From Aldrovandia affinis (Eukaryota > Chordata > Actinopteri > Notacanthiformes > Halosauridae): a stretch of 64,000 bases of DNA. The position numbers and the translations under genes are program-made. This document shows, in pieces, positions 11,422-23,095 of the stretch. Each line of letters opens with the position of its first letter. Position 1 is the stretch's first letter. The stretch covers positions 1,550,001 through 1,614,000 of the forward strand of contig JAINUG010000114.1 in assembly GCA_029706075.1 (NCBI GenBank), read 5' to 3'. The notes under the pieces are model-generated. The model worked only from the letters and a program-made list of their open reading frames with translations, was not told where the DNA came from and did no database searches.

Positions 11422-11799
11422 TCAACGGTCAGCTGTTTTTTTTCCATTACAGCCTCTCACTCTTGCTTCTAACCTACTGTCTCCATGTCTATCATTGTCC
11501 ACTGTCTTTGGGGGCAAGAGGAGAGTGTCTTCACTTTGATTCCTTCCATACTCATTCTTCTGTGGACCACGGTTGGTTCGGCCTAATGTGTCATATGTTA
11601 ACATCCGCGGTCAGCATCGCTCTCTCTGAGGATGAACATTGAGTGCCTGTGATGAGTCTTGTTCCCTCTCAGGCTCTTGTTCCTCTTCATCAGATGCCTG
11701 TTCCTCCATAGGCTTCTCCAGCAGACCATCCCCTTCATGTGCTCTTTGAAGATTTAATTCCTCTTCCTCTCCAGATTGAGGTAAATTTGCATTTTCCCT

Positions 11800-13211
11800 T
11801 TACTCCAGACTAGATTTGTGAAGCTCTACATCTGGAGTAAGAACAGTAACTCTCCTGCTATTTCCATGACGACAGGGGAGTCTACAAACCAGGTCATATC
11901 CTTCTTCATCCTCACTGTCTGAATTCAGGTCTGGCAACTGCTCCTGGATTTCCTTCTTTTTGGGTCCTGCAGTTTGTTTCTTCCTTTCACATCCTCTCAA
12001 TGCTGGTTCTTCCACAGGTAAATTGTCACAGGGGAGCAGAAGGTTTCTGTGCACTACTTGGCTCTTGCCCCCTCCTTCCGGCATGATCTTGTAGACCGGG
12101 CTTTCAGGACTCTTTCGGCTCACCACCACATACACCTGGTTTTCCCAATGCGAACAAAGCTTGCTCGGCCCTCCTCTTTCAGTCAGGTTGCGGAGCAAGA
12201 CTGTTGCCAGGTTGAAGTTCAACGGCATGGGTCTTCTGGTCGTAGTATCTTTTCCCTCTCATGGCTTCTTTGTTGGCTGTCATTAGCAATCTCTCTTTCA
12301 TCCTTGCTTCCCAGTCAACCGCATGCTCTGCATAGCTTTCCCATTCTTTGTTCAGCTGCAGGTTAAACATGAGGTCTATGGGAAGTCATGGGGAACGTCC
12401 AAATAACAGATAATATGGGGAGAATCCTGTGGCTTCGCTGCGAGTGCAGTTGTATGCGTGCACTACCTTTGCCAGCAAATTTTTCCAGTCAGCCTTTTCT
12501 GTGTCTGTCAGTGTTCGGAGCATGGACAATAGGGTTCTATTAAATCGTTCTACTTGCCCATTTCTCTGTGGGTGATATGGTGTGGTGTGGGAGCCATGCA
12601 CACCACAGAGCTTCTGCAACTGAGCAAACATCTGGTTCTCAAACTCCCATCCAATGTCATGATGGATCTTTACTGGAAAGGCAAACTTCAAGGCAAAGTC
12701 ATTAAAAACCTTTTCCACCACAGTTTTTGCTGTCTTATTCATGGTTGCGTAAACTTGCGCAAACCGAGTAAAATAGTCCATCATAATTAGTATGTATTCA
12801 TACCCTTGCTTACAAGTCTCGAGGTGCAAAAAGTCTATTGACACCAACTTGAATGGGTATGTGGTTTTGATCATAGTCAACGGTGCCCTGGTTGTCTTGT
12901 TAGGCCGCTTCCTCTTTAAGCATTCACAGGCGTGTGTCACAAAATGTTCCACATCCCTCTTCATTCGGGGCCAGTAGAATCGAACTCTTGTTAACCCTAG
13001 CTCTACCAACCAGATGCCTAATTTCTTTGTGCAACTTGTTGAATACTGTCTCATGGTGTTCCTTTGGTAAGAGGAGCTGAGATCCCCCTCCTGCCTTCCT
13101 GTGTAGAATCCATTCATCATTCACGTTTAATCTTGTCCACTCTCCCAATAAGAGCCTAACATCAGGAGGTTCTGCTTTCAGGGCCCTTCTAGTTGGCAGC
13201 TGGTTATTCAC
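11800..13211 (-). pseudogene. Gypsy-1 integrase and C-terminal tail relic
   Basis: The frame from 13211 has a degraded zinc-binding HHCC region; the 244-codon frame (13120-12386) holds the catalytic core: Asp in SIDFLHLE, Asp in HHDIGWEF and Glu in QVERFNRT, so the DDE triad is present although the usual HSDQG is changed. YYLLFGRSP closes the core. After a frame break the GPY/F-like module and a long acidic tail follow (12370-11800). The enzyme would join retroelement cDNA to chromosomal DNA. An additional lysine/arginine-rich frame at 11604-11422 may be the very C-terminus. Confidence 0.8.
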
Positions 13212-13419
13212 TTTGTGGTGAAGGACTCACCCGATGACAGGATCTCTCTCTTGAGACTGTTTCATCTGCTCTGACAGTGTCTACTTGAAGACAGTGATGT
13301 TGCGTCCCTCACCAGGTCTATAGCGTCCCAGCTCACTGTGTTTGTCCCATTGAGCAGACCCTTTCTCTGCAACGCCACTGCCTGCATTGATGCACTGATC
13401 ACCTCTTGTTTGACTTCTT

Positions 13420-14904
13420 CTGTGCACTATTTCATGAATTAGTCAATGTCCAGTGGCATTCGGGAAAGCCCATCAGCATCCTCATTTTTTTTCCTGGTCG
13501 ATATTTAATACCCACCAGTGGCCTGTTGCATTCAGTTTTGCTGACATGAGGATATATGTTAAAGGACTATTGTCTGTGTAGACCACGAAATGGGGGGCAT
13601 AATGTAGATAGTCCTGAAAACGGTCACAAATGCCCCATTTTAGCCCTAGAAATTCCAATTTCCCTGAGTGCATATAATAAGTGGCATTAGCACTCTGGAG
13701 CTATATCCAAGTACAACCATCTTCCCTGCCCGCATCTGATATAACACAGCTCCCAACCCCTCCTGTGATGCATCGCAATGAAGTACAAAATGGCTATATA
13801 AAATCAGGGTACCCTAGGATAGGAGGCTCAGTTAAGCTGTCAATCAGTGCATTTAAAGCATCTTAGTGGGTCTGGGTCCAACTTATAGGTGTGCCTGGTG
13901 GTAGATGGCCTGTTTGCACTGCACTGACCTTTCTTTTGCTGGTCTTTAGCCCAGGAGGTGGAGTCTTTCCAGGAGGTAATGTCAGCAGTTGGCACAGAGG
14001 TTTTGCTAATCTGGAGAAATTGGGAATGTAGGTTCGGTAGTAAGAGAGAAACCCCAACACTTTCCTGAGTTCCCGCACTGTCGTCGGTCTTTTCTCCTTT
14101 AATGCCAGGACCGGTGCAATTTCCACTGGATCCATAGCATAACCGTGCTCTGACACCATTTGTCCAAGGAAGCGCACTCTTTGTCTGAAGACTTCACATT
14201 TGTGTGGGCTTAGCTTGATCCCACGTTTCTGATACCTCTGCAAGACTGTTCATATGTGATACACATGATCGTCGAAAGTGGAGCTGTGGACAAGGTTGTC
14301 ATCCAGATACGGCTGACAGATGACATCTCTGAGATCCGCCAGGCAGTCTTCCATATTTCTTCGGAACTCTGCTGGGGCTGAGCTGAGTCCAAAGGGGATT
14401 CAATTCCATTAGTACAAACCCCAGGGTGTTATAATGGCGGTCAGGGGATGACTCTCAGCATCCAGGAATCCCTGGTGATACGCCTTCCCCTGATCCAGGA
14501 CAGAAAACCAGGAGCTGCCTTGTAAGGAGTTGAGCATGTCTTGTATCCGGGGAATTGGATGGTGGTCTGGTACAGACTTCTTGTTGAGGTCACGGTAATC
14601 ACAGCACAGCCTCAGACCTCCATCCTTCTTCCTCACACATTAGTGATGAATAAGGCGACCTTGATTGTGTTATCCAGCCACGGTTCAACAAATCTTGGAG
14701 GTACTCTTTGACTTCCTGGTGTAGGGGCTTCGGCACTGACAGGTAGGTCTTTCGCACAGGTGTCTGGTTATGCAGGGTGATATGCATATTCAAAGATGGA
14801 ATGCATCTGATGTCATCCTTGTCAAATGCAAAAGCATTGCATTCTTCTCGTAATAGTTGTCTTGCAATCTGCTGTTGAGCATCATTGAGATAGTCTAACT
14901 TCAT
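13420..14904 (-). pseudogene. Gypsy-1 reverse transcriptase and RNase H relic
   Basis: RT blocks read in order on the minus strand: RKTYLSVPKPLHQEVKEYL, then CCDYRDLNKKSVPDHHPIP, then FSVLDQGKAYHQ (first catalytic Asp), then [16 protein letters not shown] near 14300 (the xxDD box is intact), then FLGQMVSEHG and LGFLSYYRTYIPNF. A stop lies just after the DD box near 14253. RNase H follows with KLEFLGLKW and YTDNSPLTYIL (13673-13482). At least four frame breaks and stops exclude activity. Confidence 0.85.
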
Positions 14905-14977
14905 AGGTGGATCCCACTGACTTGTTCCCTGAACTTCTGTGCGTGCCCTTTTGCATGGTTTTGCTCACAGTCTTTGT

Positions 14978-15360
14978 TCAAGTGAATAACCAGAAGGCTC
15001 TGCTCACTCTTTGAATGGTATTAGACTTTGACATTCCTTTATCCCACCTGTTCACCACCTCCTCAATCACATTGAATCCAATAATCGACTGTTCAGCTAC
15101 ATTGGGGTCGCTAGTCACCAGCATCGGGGCGAGCAATGTCTTCTGTGAGTGAGGGTTGTTGTCTAATTGGAACTTTATTTCCACCCAGCTATCAAATGTG
15201 ATTTCGGTCTGATTCGCCGCTAACCCTACTAGTGTCCCAGGCCCCAAGAGCTCTTCAAGTGGTCTGACAATGCTGTTTCCTCCAATCATCATTTATGAGG
15301 CTGGCCTGAGCCCCTGTGTCCCACAATGCCTCAACTGCAACACCATCCAGCTGACATCGG
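14978..15360 (-). pseudogene. Gypsy-1 aspartic protease relic
   Basis: The active-site motif ALWDTGAQASLI reads on the minus strand near 15310, and the 104-codon frame 15292-14978 continues the fold with IIGFNVIEEVV, resembling the second hydrophobic-Gly block. The protein would be processed from the Gag-Pol polyprotein and cleave it. A frameshift separates the active site from the rest. Confidence 0.7.
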
Positions 15361-15639
15361 ACAAGGCATCTTTTTCCAATGAGGTCAAGGAGTTTGGCTT
15401 GGCATTGTGGAGGGAGATAACTGACAGAAGTGTTACAGACAAATGTTGGTCTAACTGTCTGTGGAATGGTGTGTGAATGATTGTTATTGTCCCTGTATGT
15501 GACCTGTTGTGGCTGGGAGGCTTTCCGAAAGGCTTCTGTATTTACCTGGGGTCTGACAGGAAGGAGGGCTGCTAGGGGTCCCGGCCCAGCAGCCCCCTCC
15601 CGTTTCCCTGTTCCAGCCTTCTCTGTCTGCAGCCTCTGG

Positions 15640-15685
15640 AAAGGTGCCGATCTTGCCCGCAGCGAAAGCAGTGCCTACTCCTAGT
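15640..15685 (-). pseudogene. Gypsy-1 nucleocapsid zinc knuckle
   Basis: The minus strand encodes CFRCGQDRHLSRGC, an exact CX2CX4HX4C knuckle. It lies between gag and protease, as expected for nucleocapsid. The open frame that covers the same bases on this strand is in a different phase. Confidence 0.75.
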
Positions 15686-16186
15686 GACTCACCAATTTGT
15701 GCCTCTTGACATGCCCTGTATCCTCTACTCCTGTTCCAACGTGAAGGCAATGTCCTGTCCACAGGAGGATCTGAGTTCTTTGTCTCCATGGCCCCAATGA
15801 ACATCTTTTTAATTTCCAGAACTTCGGCTTTAAGGTCATTGATGAACTTACTTGTGTCCGTACTCAGCTCTTTACCTCGTCCCTGCTTTTTCTTTACTGT
15901 TGCTGTAGCCTCTTCTTTTCACATTGCCTCAGCAAGATCCTTTATCTCTGTTTCACTTTTGATTGGCAGCTGCCTGTCACTGGGGTAGACTTCTGCGTTT
16001 ATTTCACTCAGCCTAGGAGGCTTCACTACAGTGGTCTTCTTCAGCTTGTTTTGTCGTTCTAGTTCTAGACTAGCAGCCTCACTTATTCTCTCTATCAAGA
16101 TCTCATCTGTGTTATTGATGTTACTAAGATAAGGCTTGAGGTTGCGTCACTCAGTAGTCCAGTATCTATTGCTCAGAGGAACTTAT

Positions 16187-16263
16187 GCTGTATTAAGTCT
16201 GAGCTAAACTGATCTCCTTCCTCCTCATCCAAGGAGATCAGTTTAGCTCAGACTTAATACAGC
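16187..16263. repeat. Perfect 33-bp inverted repeat (fold-back)
   Basis: Arms 16187-16219 and 16231-16263 are exact reverse complements, separated by an 11-bp loop CCTCCTCATCC. The fold-back lies within Gypsy-1 gag, between the gag start and the knuckle. It is too long and too exact to be chance and probably arose by a template switch during DNA or cDNA synthesis. Confidence 0.95.
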
Positions 16264-16405
16264 AGATTTTTCAATCCCGCATCTATTTGATTGGTGAGGC
16301 TGGTGTATGAAAGCTTGTCTCTTTGTCCGGCTTCCCCAATTTGTCCACAGATGCGGAATTCCCTTCTCAATGTCACCTCAGGTGCTGATCGAGGTATCGC
16401 TGCAG

Positions 16406-16834
16406 TTATGCCCCTTTCTCCCTGAGCTTTCCCCCTAAAGCCTCAATCTTGTCCTCTAGTGCATGCTGTACCTCAGCTTGAGCTTGTTGGAGCTGTGCAT
16501 ATTCCTCTTTCCACTGCTTCATCTCACTGAGCCCTGTTTGTAATGTCTCGTCCTGCTGTATTTCCAATGTTTCTATTGCTGCTGCATTTTTCTGTTGCAG
16601 TGCCTTCATAAAAGTAAGGAGAGCATGGAAATACTGCAAGAACTGCTCGGCATCCTCACCATCTTCTATCTCATCTAAAGTTTTCTCCACCAGCCTGATT
16701 AGAGCGCGCCCGGTTCTACCCTGGAATCCCTCATCCGCTGGTATACTGCACTTTAGATACTGACACACTTCGATGAATTCCGGTTTCTGTAATGCCCATA
16801 ACATTGAGCTTACCTTGTCCTGCAGCTGCTCCAT
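16406..16834 (-). pseudogene. Gypsy-1 gag N-terminal region
   Basis: A 142-codon frame starting MEQLQDKVSSMLWAL is rich in Glu, Gln, Leu and Ala with a heptad pattern in its second half (about residues 75-140), so a coiled coil is likely. It sits directly after the putative leader and upstream of the knuckle and protease, the place of gag. I recognise no capsid motif; the call rests on position and composition. The frame ends at a stop before the fold-back. Confidence 0.6.
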
Positions 16835-16980
16835 GTCTTCTCTTGCTTACTTGAGGTCACGTTTGTACTTTGTGTTCAAAAATCTGAATTTTACCTCCTT
16901 TTTCCTTGGATCATCTTGTGGTAAGAAGCTGGGTCTCTCTGTTGTATCAACAGCTTCTCCTGGCTGGCTCGCCAAAAATA

Positions 16981-17500
16981 TGTAACGCCCAGAATGATAA
17001 CTCTGAGAGGATTCTGGTGCCCCATATTTTAATTTGTAAATCTACAATAAAATAAATACAATACATGTATTTATGGATGGCTAATACTGCATACAACTCG
17101 TGTAGCTTAATCAGGGTGCTTCGTGAAGTGACTTCCTACTAACATTACGCAAATCTCACGTTGCCTTTGCTATTGTCACTCAACAATTCCCGTATTCCGC
17201 CATCGCCACCTACTGGAGTGGAAGTGTAACTTTGTAAGTAAGTATCGATTTGGTAAATAACTATTAAATGTGTATATAAATATTCAAAACAATAAAAGAA
17301 AAAGGGGGGGTCGATTGTTCTCAATACAAAACCATGTAAAACCAATCATTCTCAATACAAAACCATGTAAACTGTGGCCAAGCATAGTCCATAGCACCAC
17401 ACCAGCTATGTGAATTAAAATGTTTAGCTTCTGCTTAAATGGATTTAATTCAATTCTGTTCTGTGGGGTGGAACACAGGCATTGAGAATAATACAATTAG
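16981..17500 (-). mobile_element. Probable 5' LTR of Gypsy-1
   Basis: On the minus strand sequence ending ...GGGCGTTACA at 16981 precedes the short spacer and GGCGAGCC leader, so 16981 fits the inner edge of a 5' LTR. A polyadenylation-like AATAAA is present in the region (plus strand), but I cannot fix the outer edge. No second copy was found near 11.2 kb for comparison. Confidence 0.4.
17319..17372 (+). repeat. Tandem duplication of a 31-bp unit
   Basis: The segment TTCTCAATACAAAACCATGT is repeated after 31 bp with near-perfect identity. It is a short local duplication in the putative LTR. Confidence 0.8.
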
Positions 17501-17829
17501 CTGCACAAGTGGCTAATTTGAATACCTTTTAGAGCAGCTGTGTATACACTGCAGCTTTATTGAGCTACCGAATTGTTATGATAATGTATACATTGCATTT
17601 ATGTTATAATTAATATTGACTTAGATTACCATCTTAGAAACTGCAACTCACAGTATTGGCGTGAGTTGCACGTTGTGAGTTGTGCTATTTACTGGTAAAG
17701 TGAGAGTAGCAGCGCCCAATTGATGATTCTTTTCAGGTGCGTTCCCGAGTGCCACTTTTTACCACCACTCAGTTCAGTTCCTTACATCCTGGAATGCTTA
17801 CTTGGTGACATCATGGCCCATTATCTAAA

Positions 17830-17990
17830 TGAGATCCCTCGCCAAGGGCGTGAGGGCTTAAGGGGTAACTGTGTAATTGGGCCTTTGTATTGGCAGGGAG
17901 GAAGTGAGGGAGGGCATTGCAGTAGTCCTGGTTGGACAGCACCAGGGCATGTACCAGTGGTTGAATCATGAATGTACAAAATAAAGGATG
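17830..17990 (-). pseudogene. L2/CR1-type LINE RT C-terminal relic
   Basis: The minus strand reads LVHALVLSNQDYCNALPHFL, which corresponds to the HALVxSRLDYCNxLL block found after the RT domain in L2/CR1-type LINEs. It is only about 50 codons long and lacks catalytic motifs. Confidence 0.65.
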
Positions 17991-18204
17991 GATTGTTCTT
18001 ATTGTTTTCCAATTTTCCAAAGGGGCTCATTTGAAAACTGATGTAGCTTCTGGGGTTTCTTTATTTTTAGCAGGATGTTGCTTGTTTGGGGTGTGGTGGG
18101 GTGGGGGCTCTTGTGTTAACCTCCCCCAGATAAGAGGGGAACTGATTGGATTCAGACTTGACTTAGTGTTTATCTTTAGGTTTTAATGAGTGGCATCTGA
18201 AATG

Positions 18205-18530
18205 TTTATGTTTTTCCACCTACCACTGAATCCTGTACACCTACCCAATTGTCATCACCACTGCCTACTTGCTCAACATTTCTTGTATATGTATCCCTGC
18301 CTACTCATTTAATAAAAAAATGCAATAAATTACTAACCTTTTCCTTCCCAGTATTACAGGTATGGTACGCAGCTGCCTACAATGATGTCTATCGCTGTAT
18401 TACTGCACTGATCTCATGGACAAACTATGATTGTTCCTACTATGTATTAATGCACATCATGTAAGTCGCTCTTGATAAGAGCGTCTGCTAAATGCTTAAA
18501 ATGTAAAATGTAAATGTAATGTTATGGGTT
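18205..18530 (+). mobile_element. L2-type LINE 3' UTR and tail
   Basis: This segment is colinear with 31041-31290 over about 250 bp (shared blocks TGTCATCACCACTGCCTACT, GTACGCAGCTGCCT and TATTACTGCACTGATCTC). It ends with GTAAGTCGCTCTTGATAAGA, GCGTCTGCTAAATG and AAATGTAA-type repeats, the conserved 3' tail of L2-clade LINEs and their dependent SINEs in fish. A 5'-truncated insertion; no coding part remains. Confidence 0.8.
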
Positions 18531-19816
18531 TGATCTCTGAGCAGTGAAGTAGGAGGGTTACGAAAACAGATTGATGAGTGCTAGGAGGGATTCTCAGCTT
18601 TTATGTAACACGTTAGTCATCCTGGCATGATTCATTTTTTTTCATCCTGTCTTTCTCAAGTTTTCTACTTTGAGATGGAAAGGCGGGGGGTGGTAATGGA
18701 GGGGGCAGTGTGGGGAGAAACCATTGACCTCCTTTCATCAATAGAAAAAAAAATGTCTGGGTCAAATATAGAACAGCCATTTACTCTCTGAACTTGAAGG
18801 GGGGTTTGGATGCATTTTTCTCTAAAAGTCTCGCTGATTACACAGGTTTGTTATTTTCTCAGAAATTCCTGGTTATTATCATTCTTGTGAAAGGGTAAAG
18901 TATGAGGGGGGAAATGCAGTGCACAGACGTGGTTTCCATCTTGTGTCTTGAGGCTGCAGTATGTGTGCTGGATTTAATTAAAATTAAACTCTTAGTTGTT
19001 GTTTTTTTAACGCTTTTAACTGAATGACTATTTTTATTTGACATCTCTACATTTAATCTAACATATGTGCATTATATGAGAAAGATACACACATTTGGGG
19101 GTATAATAATAACAAAGATCTAGGACAGCTATGTTAATGACATTCAATTTGCAGTTCAATAATTGTTTGAGGCCCCACTGAACACCTAATTAATCCCCAA
19201 AATTTTTGTTGAATTCCGTTTTGCCTTACTGATTTGTTTCAGGGACTCAAATGAGCATAAATAACAAAACGGACATCTTCAATTTTATCCCTCTGAACAA
19301 CACACTTCCAACAACCTGTATTTTGATAATAAACCTTTTTAAATTATGCAAGATCCAGATCGCTATTCGATTAACAGCTCAACCGAGCGTGATAGAGTTA
19401 AGCTGTACACAAGGTGCACCCCCTGGACCCAGCTTTGGAAACACGACCATAATGGGCAGAGAATGTACAATATGTAAGCCACCCATCTGCTAATTCAGTA
19501 ATGTGGATAAAATGGCCCTCAAGATTAGAGACCTCTGGTACAGTTTCTTTTGACATTTAATGGAAAATGGTACTCACATGATGCAATGATGCAACACAAG
19601 AGTGCAAACTGGGTACAGTGTGACACAGATTTACATGTGTGTACATGTGTATGACAAATCTATATACAGGATATACTATACAATGTTGTATGAATAAAAA
19701 ATTAAATACAATAATAATTAATATTTCATTGAAATAAAGCATTTGGTCAGTGACAGAAAATGAATGAATAGTAAAAATAATAAGTGTAAATTTGGAGGCA
19801 CAAGTATTGCTTGTTA
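18531..19816. other. Unassigned sequence
   Basis: No gene or element recognised. Short open frames at 18859-19044, 19251-19493 and 19557-19742 have no motif. Confidence 0.45.
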
Positions 19817-19818
19817 TA

Positions 19819-20704
19819 CACTACTGGTCAAAAGTTTTACAACACCCACATTTTCCAGTTTTTACTGAAATTTAAGCAGTTCAAGTCCAGTGAATAACCT
19901 GAAATGGTACAAAGGTAAGCGGTAAAATGCCAGAGGTTACCAAGAACTGAAATAGAATGTAACTTTTTTGCCAGTGAGTAGTTTCACCATCAAAAGGCAC
20001 TTGGAAACTGGAAAAAACTCTGACAGGAAGAAGTCTGGCAGACCCATATCCACAACAAAATCAGAAGACAGGTTTATGAGAGTCAACAGCTTGTGTGATA
20101 GGTGGCTCACAGTACAACAACTTCAAGCACAGCTTAACACTGGTTGAAGTAAGGAAGTCTCAGTTTCAATTGTGAAGAGAACACTTCAAGCTGCAGGCTT
20201 GACAGGTCTAGTGGCAGTAAGAAAGCCATTGCTAAGATGGCAAAATAAGAAAAAGATCCTTGCCTGGGCCATGAAGCACTGCCAGTGGACTACTGAAGAC
20301 TAGAAGGTCTTATGGACCGATGAATCAAAATGTGAAATCTTGAAATTTTGAAAGGTTTTTGTAGGCCGTCAAGTAGGCGAAAGGATGGTTCCTCAGTGTG
20401 TGACACCAACTGTCAAACATGGAGGAGGAAGCGTGATGGTCTGGGGCTCTTTTGCTTGATCCAGAGTCGGCGACTTGCACAGAGTGACTGTTAATCCACG
20501 TCAACCCATTACTTGTTCCCTGAAAAGGGCCTTTTTTTAAAACAAAAATATTTTTCAGTTTTTGGTAACCTAAACTTTTTTTTTTAACCTCTGGCAGTTT
20601 ACTGCATACCTTTGTACCATTTCAGGTTATTCACTGGTCTTGAACTGCTTAAATTTCAGTAAAAACTGGAAAATGGGGTGTTCTAAAACCTTTGACCGGT
20701 AGTG
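19819..20704 (+). mobile_element. Non-autonomous Tc1-like element (DD38E-type family)
   Basis: The ends CACTACTGGTCAAAAGTTTT and its inverted counterpart (ending CCGGTAGTG) are flanked by TA on both sides (19817-19818, 20705-20706). The inverted ends stay similar for about 120 bp. The interior keeps transposase-derived sequence (for example GGCAGACCCATATCCACAAC, and TGATGGTCTGGGGCTCTTTT), but the catalytic C-terminal part present in the copy at 55971 is missing. So it is an internally deleted, non-autonomous copy of 886 bp. Confidence 0.85.
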
Positions 20705-20706
20705 TA

Positions 20707-21270
20707 TAAGGTCAAATGTACGAAGGTATTTTCCTCACACTGTTTAAATATACAAAATCTGAGTGCTGTACATGAACAACAGAACGCAATCTACAGATAC
20801 AGATTTCATCTGAAAATATAAAATAAATGATTATCGGTTAAATATAATCAGAATTATTTTGACATGGTGGATGTACAGTGATAAAGACCCAGTTGAAGTG
20901 AAGAGCCGTCTTGTTATTCCATTTTTCTCAGTCATATTTAGGGTGCTCTCATCCGAGGGGATTTGTGCTTCTGAATGGAGAGAAAGAAAATATGGATTCA
21001 TTCATTCAACAGCTTTTTGCTCATCCACCCCCATCCTCTCTCTCTCTCCTCAGTTGATGTCCCACTGCAACACAGTGACTGTTGCCAAGCAGATTATGGG
21101 CAGTAAACCATAGGCGTGAGTGACAGAGCATGGATGAAGCTGGAGAATGGTTAATTTCATGGCAATGATAGAAACTGAAAACATGATGGTGAGGCTCCTC
21201 CCGCTCATTTTCAGCAACCAATTAAAGTATAGACATGTGACACAGCTGTGGTGGCTCTTTCTCATTGCTG
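20707..21270. other. Unassigned sequence
   Basis: No gene or terminal repeats identified between the Tc1 element and the microsatellite. Confidence 0.4.
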
Positions 21271-21274
21271 CTCA

Positions 21275-21520
21275 TGCATGTGTATGTGTGTGTGTGCATG
21301 TGCATCATTATGTGTATACTTATGTGGGCATATCTGTGCATCTTTGTGTGTGCACTGTTTGTATCACTGGTATGTATGTGTGTGTGTGTGTGTGTGTGAG
21401 TACATACAGTATGTGTGTGTGCATGCATACGTGAGTCTATGTGTGTGTGTGTGTGTGTGTGCAAATGCTTATGTGTGTGTAAGTGTCCGCGTACATGTGT
21501 GGTGTATGTGTATGTGTCAG
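21275..21520 (+). repeat. Degenerate TG microsatellite
   Basis: Long runs of TG interrupted by CA, TA and AC steps. The frames on both strands that translate to Cys-Val or His-Thr strings come from this repeat. Confidence 0.9.
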
Positions 21521-21803
21521 AGGTTAGAATTAGGTAGAAATGTAATGTGGCATCCATGATGCCTCTATGGGGAAGGTCACTGCAGCCATTCATGATGCAT
21601 AAATAAACAAATTGAGTCCCAGCATGCTGAGGAAGTTGCTGTGCTGAAACCAGACCCTGCAGGCTGAAAGAAACCAGGCTGAGAGAAATGTTCCATTCAC
21701 TGATTCACTCAGACTGCAATCACCCATTTACTCTGACTCACAAATTCTACCTCCAACCACATGTTGTGAGTTGGATTGACAGCCCTGTCAACCCTACCTC
21801 ACT

Positions 21804-22360
21804 GTGACATTACTGCCGCCCCCCCACCACTTCACTGTGTCTGTAACATCGCAGCCCCGTTCTGTCCACCTTCCTCGTGTTTTTTGCCATTCCGTTCCTT
21901 GCGTGTCATGTCTTGTTTTTGCTTTTACCCTGTGTGTCTTTTGTTTTAGGCTGGGCGTGGCTTCCTTGCATTCCACACTCAGTTCCCTTTTTTCCCTCGT
22001 TAGAGTCAGCCTATCACACCCACTCCCCTGCACATTCCGCATGCCAGAATCAATTTAGTAATTTCACCCTTTCCTATTTAAGTTCAGCACTCACACACTC
22101 CAGTGCCAAACCGTACTCGTGTATCTTGTACTGCCCTAGTTTGGTTCACTCTGTTTGTCTGTTTTTCCAGTTAGATTTTTGCCAGTTGTATTTTGTTGTT
22201 TGTTTATTTGTTTTTTTGTAGCCCGTCCAGCCTGTTCTGTTTTGCCAGCTTCCTGTCTGTTTCTCCAGTTACCCTTTTGTTGCACTCAGCCATTAAACGC
22301 CTCCTGTGTGGAGTGCAATCCAAGTTCTGTTCCGGAGTCTGCATTTGGGTCCAAGTGTGA
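21804..22360 (+). mobile_element. LTR-like repeat, plus orientation
   Basis: Starts TGTGACATTACTG, contains an ATTAAACG polyadenylation-like signal near 22290 and ends with TCTGCATTTGGGTCCAAGTG, the same type of LTR end as the minus-strand ones at 4843 and 35394. The expected closing CA is altered (GTGTGAGGG). It abuts the 3' LTR of Gypsy-2. Confidence 0.55.
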
Positions 22361-22370
22361 GGGTGGATGG

Positions 22371-23085
22371 TGATAGGTGCCACTCGCAGAACCCCGGGGG
22401 ATCAATAAGTTAAACTGTACTGCCCTACAGTCTAACCACTAGCTCTGATAATCAGAGAAATAGGGAAGAAACGAACAATAAGAAGAAACGGAAAATATCA
22501 CCCAACGGGTCGCTAAGTGTCACTCTGACACAAACAAAAGAACTGAAGAAAACTCTGCAGAGTTAATAAGGTAAGGGTAGCGAAAACACCCGACAAACAA
22601 AATACCTTATATAATTTATAATCAGTAAACTAAACACACGGTGGTAAAAATACGTCCACCGGATTACCCAATGGTAATAGAAAACAAACAACAAAACCAG
22701 AGACACTGAGTGTCCGAAAACGAGAAAGGCTAGTAGAGCCAAAAGAACGAGAATATAACCCAAACACAGTCGAACCGACTGCACAAAAGAAACCAAACAG
22801 GAGCTCCTATAAGAGAGCAAGGTTCCTATATCAGGTACAATAAAGGTGTTCTATTTTCGAGAAGGTTTTGAACAAAGATAGTCTTTTCTACAGTAAGCCT
22901 TTGTGTTACGTCTTGAACTACCTTACCGGCTAAATCGCAAAGATGGCTTACGATTTCGCACCGATAAGACACCAGGTGCGGGTTTAAATAGGAGGGTGAT
23001 TACCAATTGAACCCCACCTGTGCACCTCCCACAAGGAAGGCGCAACACCGCCACCCGGCGGTGAGTCTGGGGAACAACCATGACA
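22371..23085 (-). mobile_element. Gypsy-2 3' LTR
   Basis: Read on the minus strand it begins TGTCATGGTTGTTCC directly after the polypurine tract and may end GGCACCTATCA at 22371, giving TG...CA ends. A TATTTAAACC box lies near 22985. Only the first 160-170 bases are shared with the 5' LTR remnant; the remainder has no second copy here, so the left edge is tentative. Confidence 0.6.
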
Positions 23086-23095
23086 GGACCCCCCC

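Larger units (their letters stand above)
11422..17000 (-). mobile_element. Gypsy-1: degraded Ty3/Gypsy retrotransposon
   Basis: On the minus strand, from right to left, come a leader with a GGCGAGCCAGCC stretch that may be the primer binding site (about 16970), gag (16834), a CCHC knuckle (about 15670), protease (about 15330), RT (14904-13863), RNase H (about 13700-13480), integrase (13211-12386) and a post-integrase region (to 11422). The order gag-PR-RT-RH-IN defines Ty3/Gypsy. No chromodomain is visible and there is no env. A matching 3' LTR is not seen. Frameshifts and stops occur throughout. Confidence 0.85.

Noticed and set aside
16186-16264. Rho-independent-type terminator
   Set aside because: A perfect hairpin, but in eukaryotic transposon coding sequence with no meaning as a bacterial terminator.
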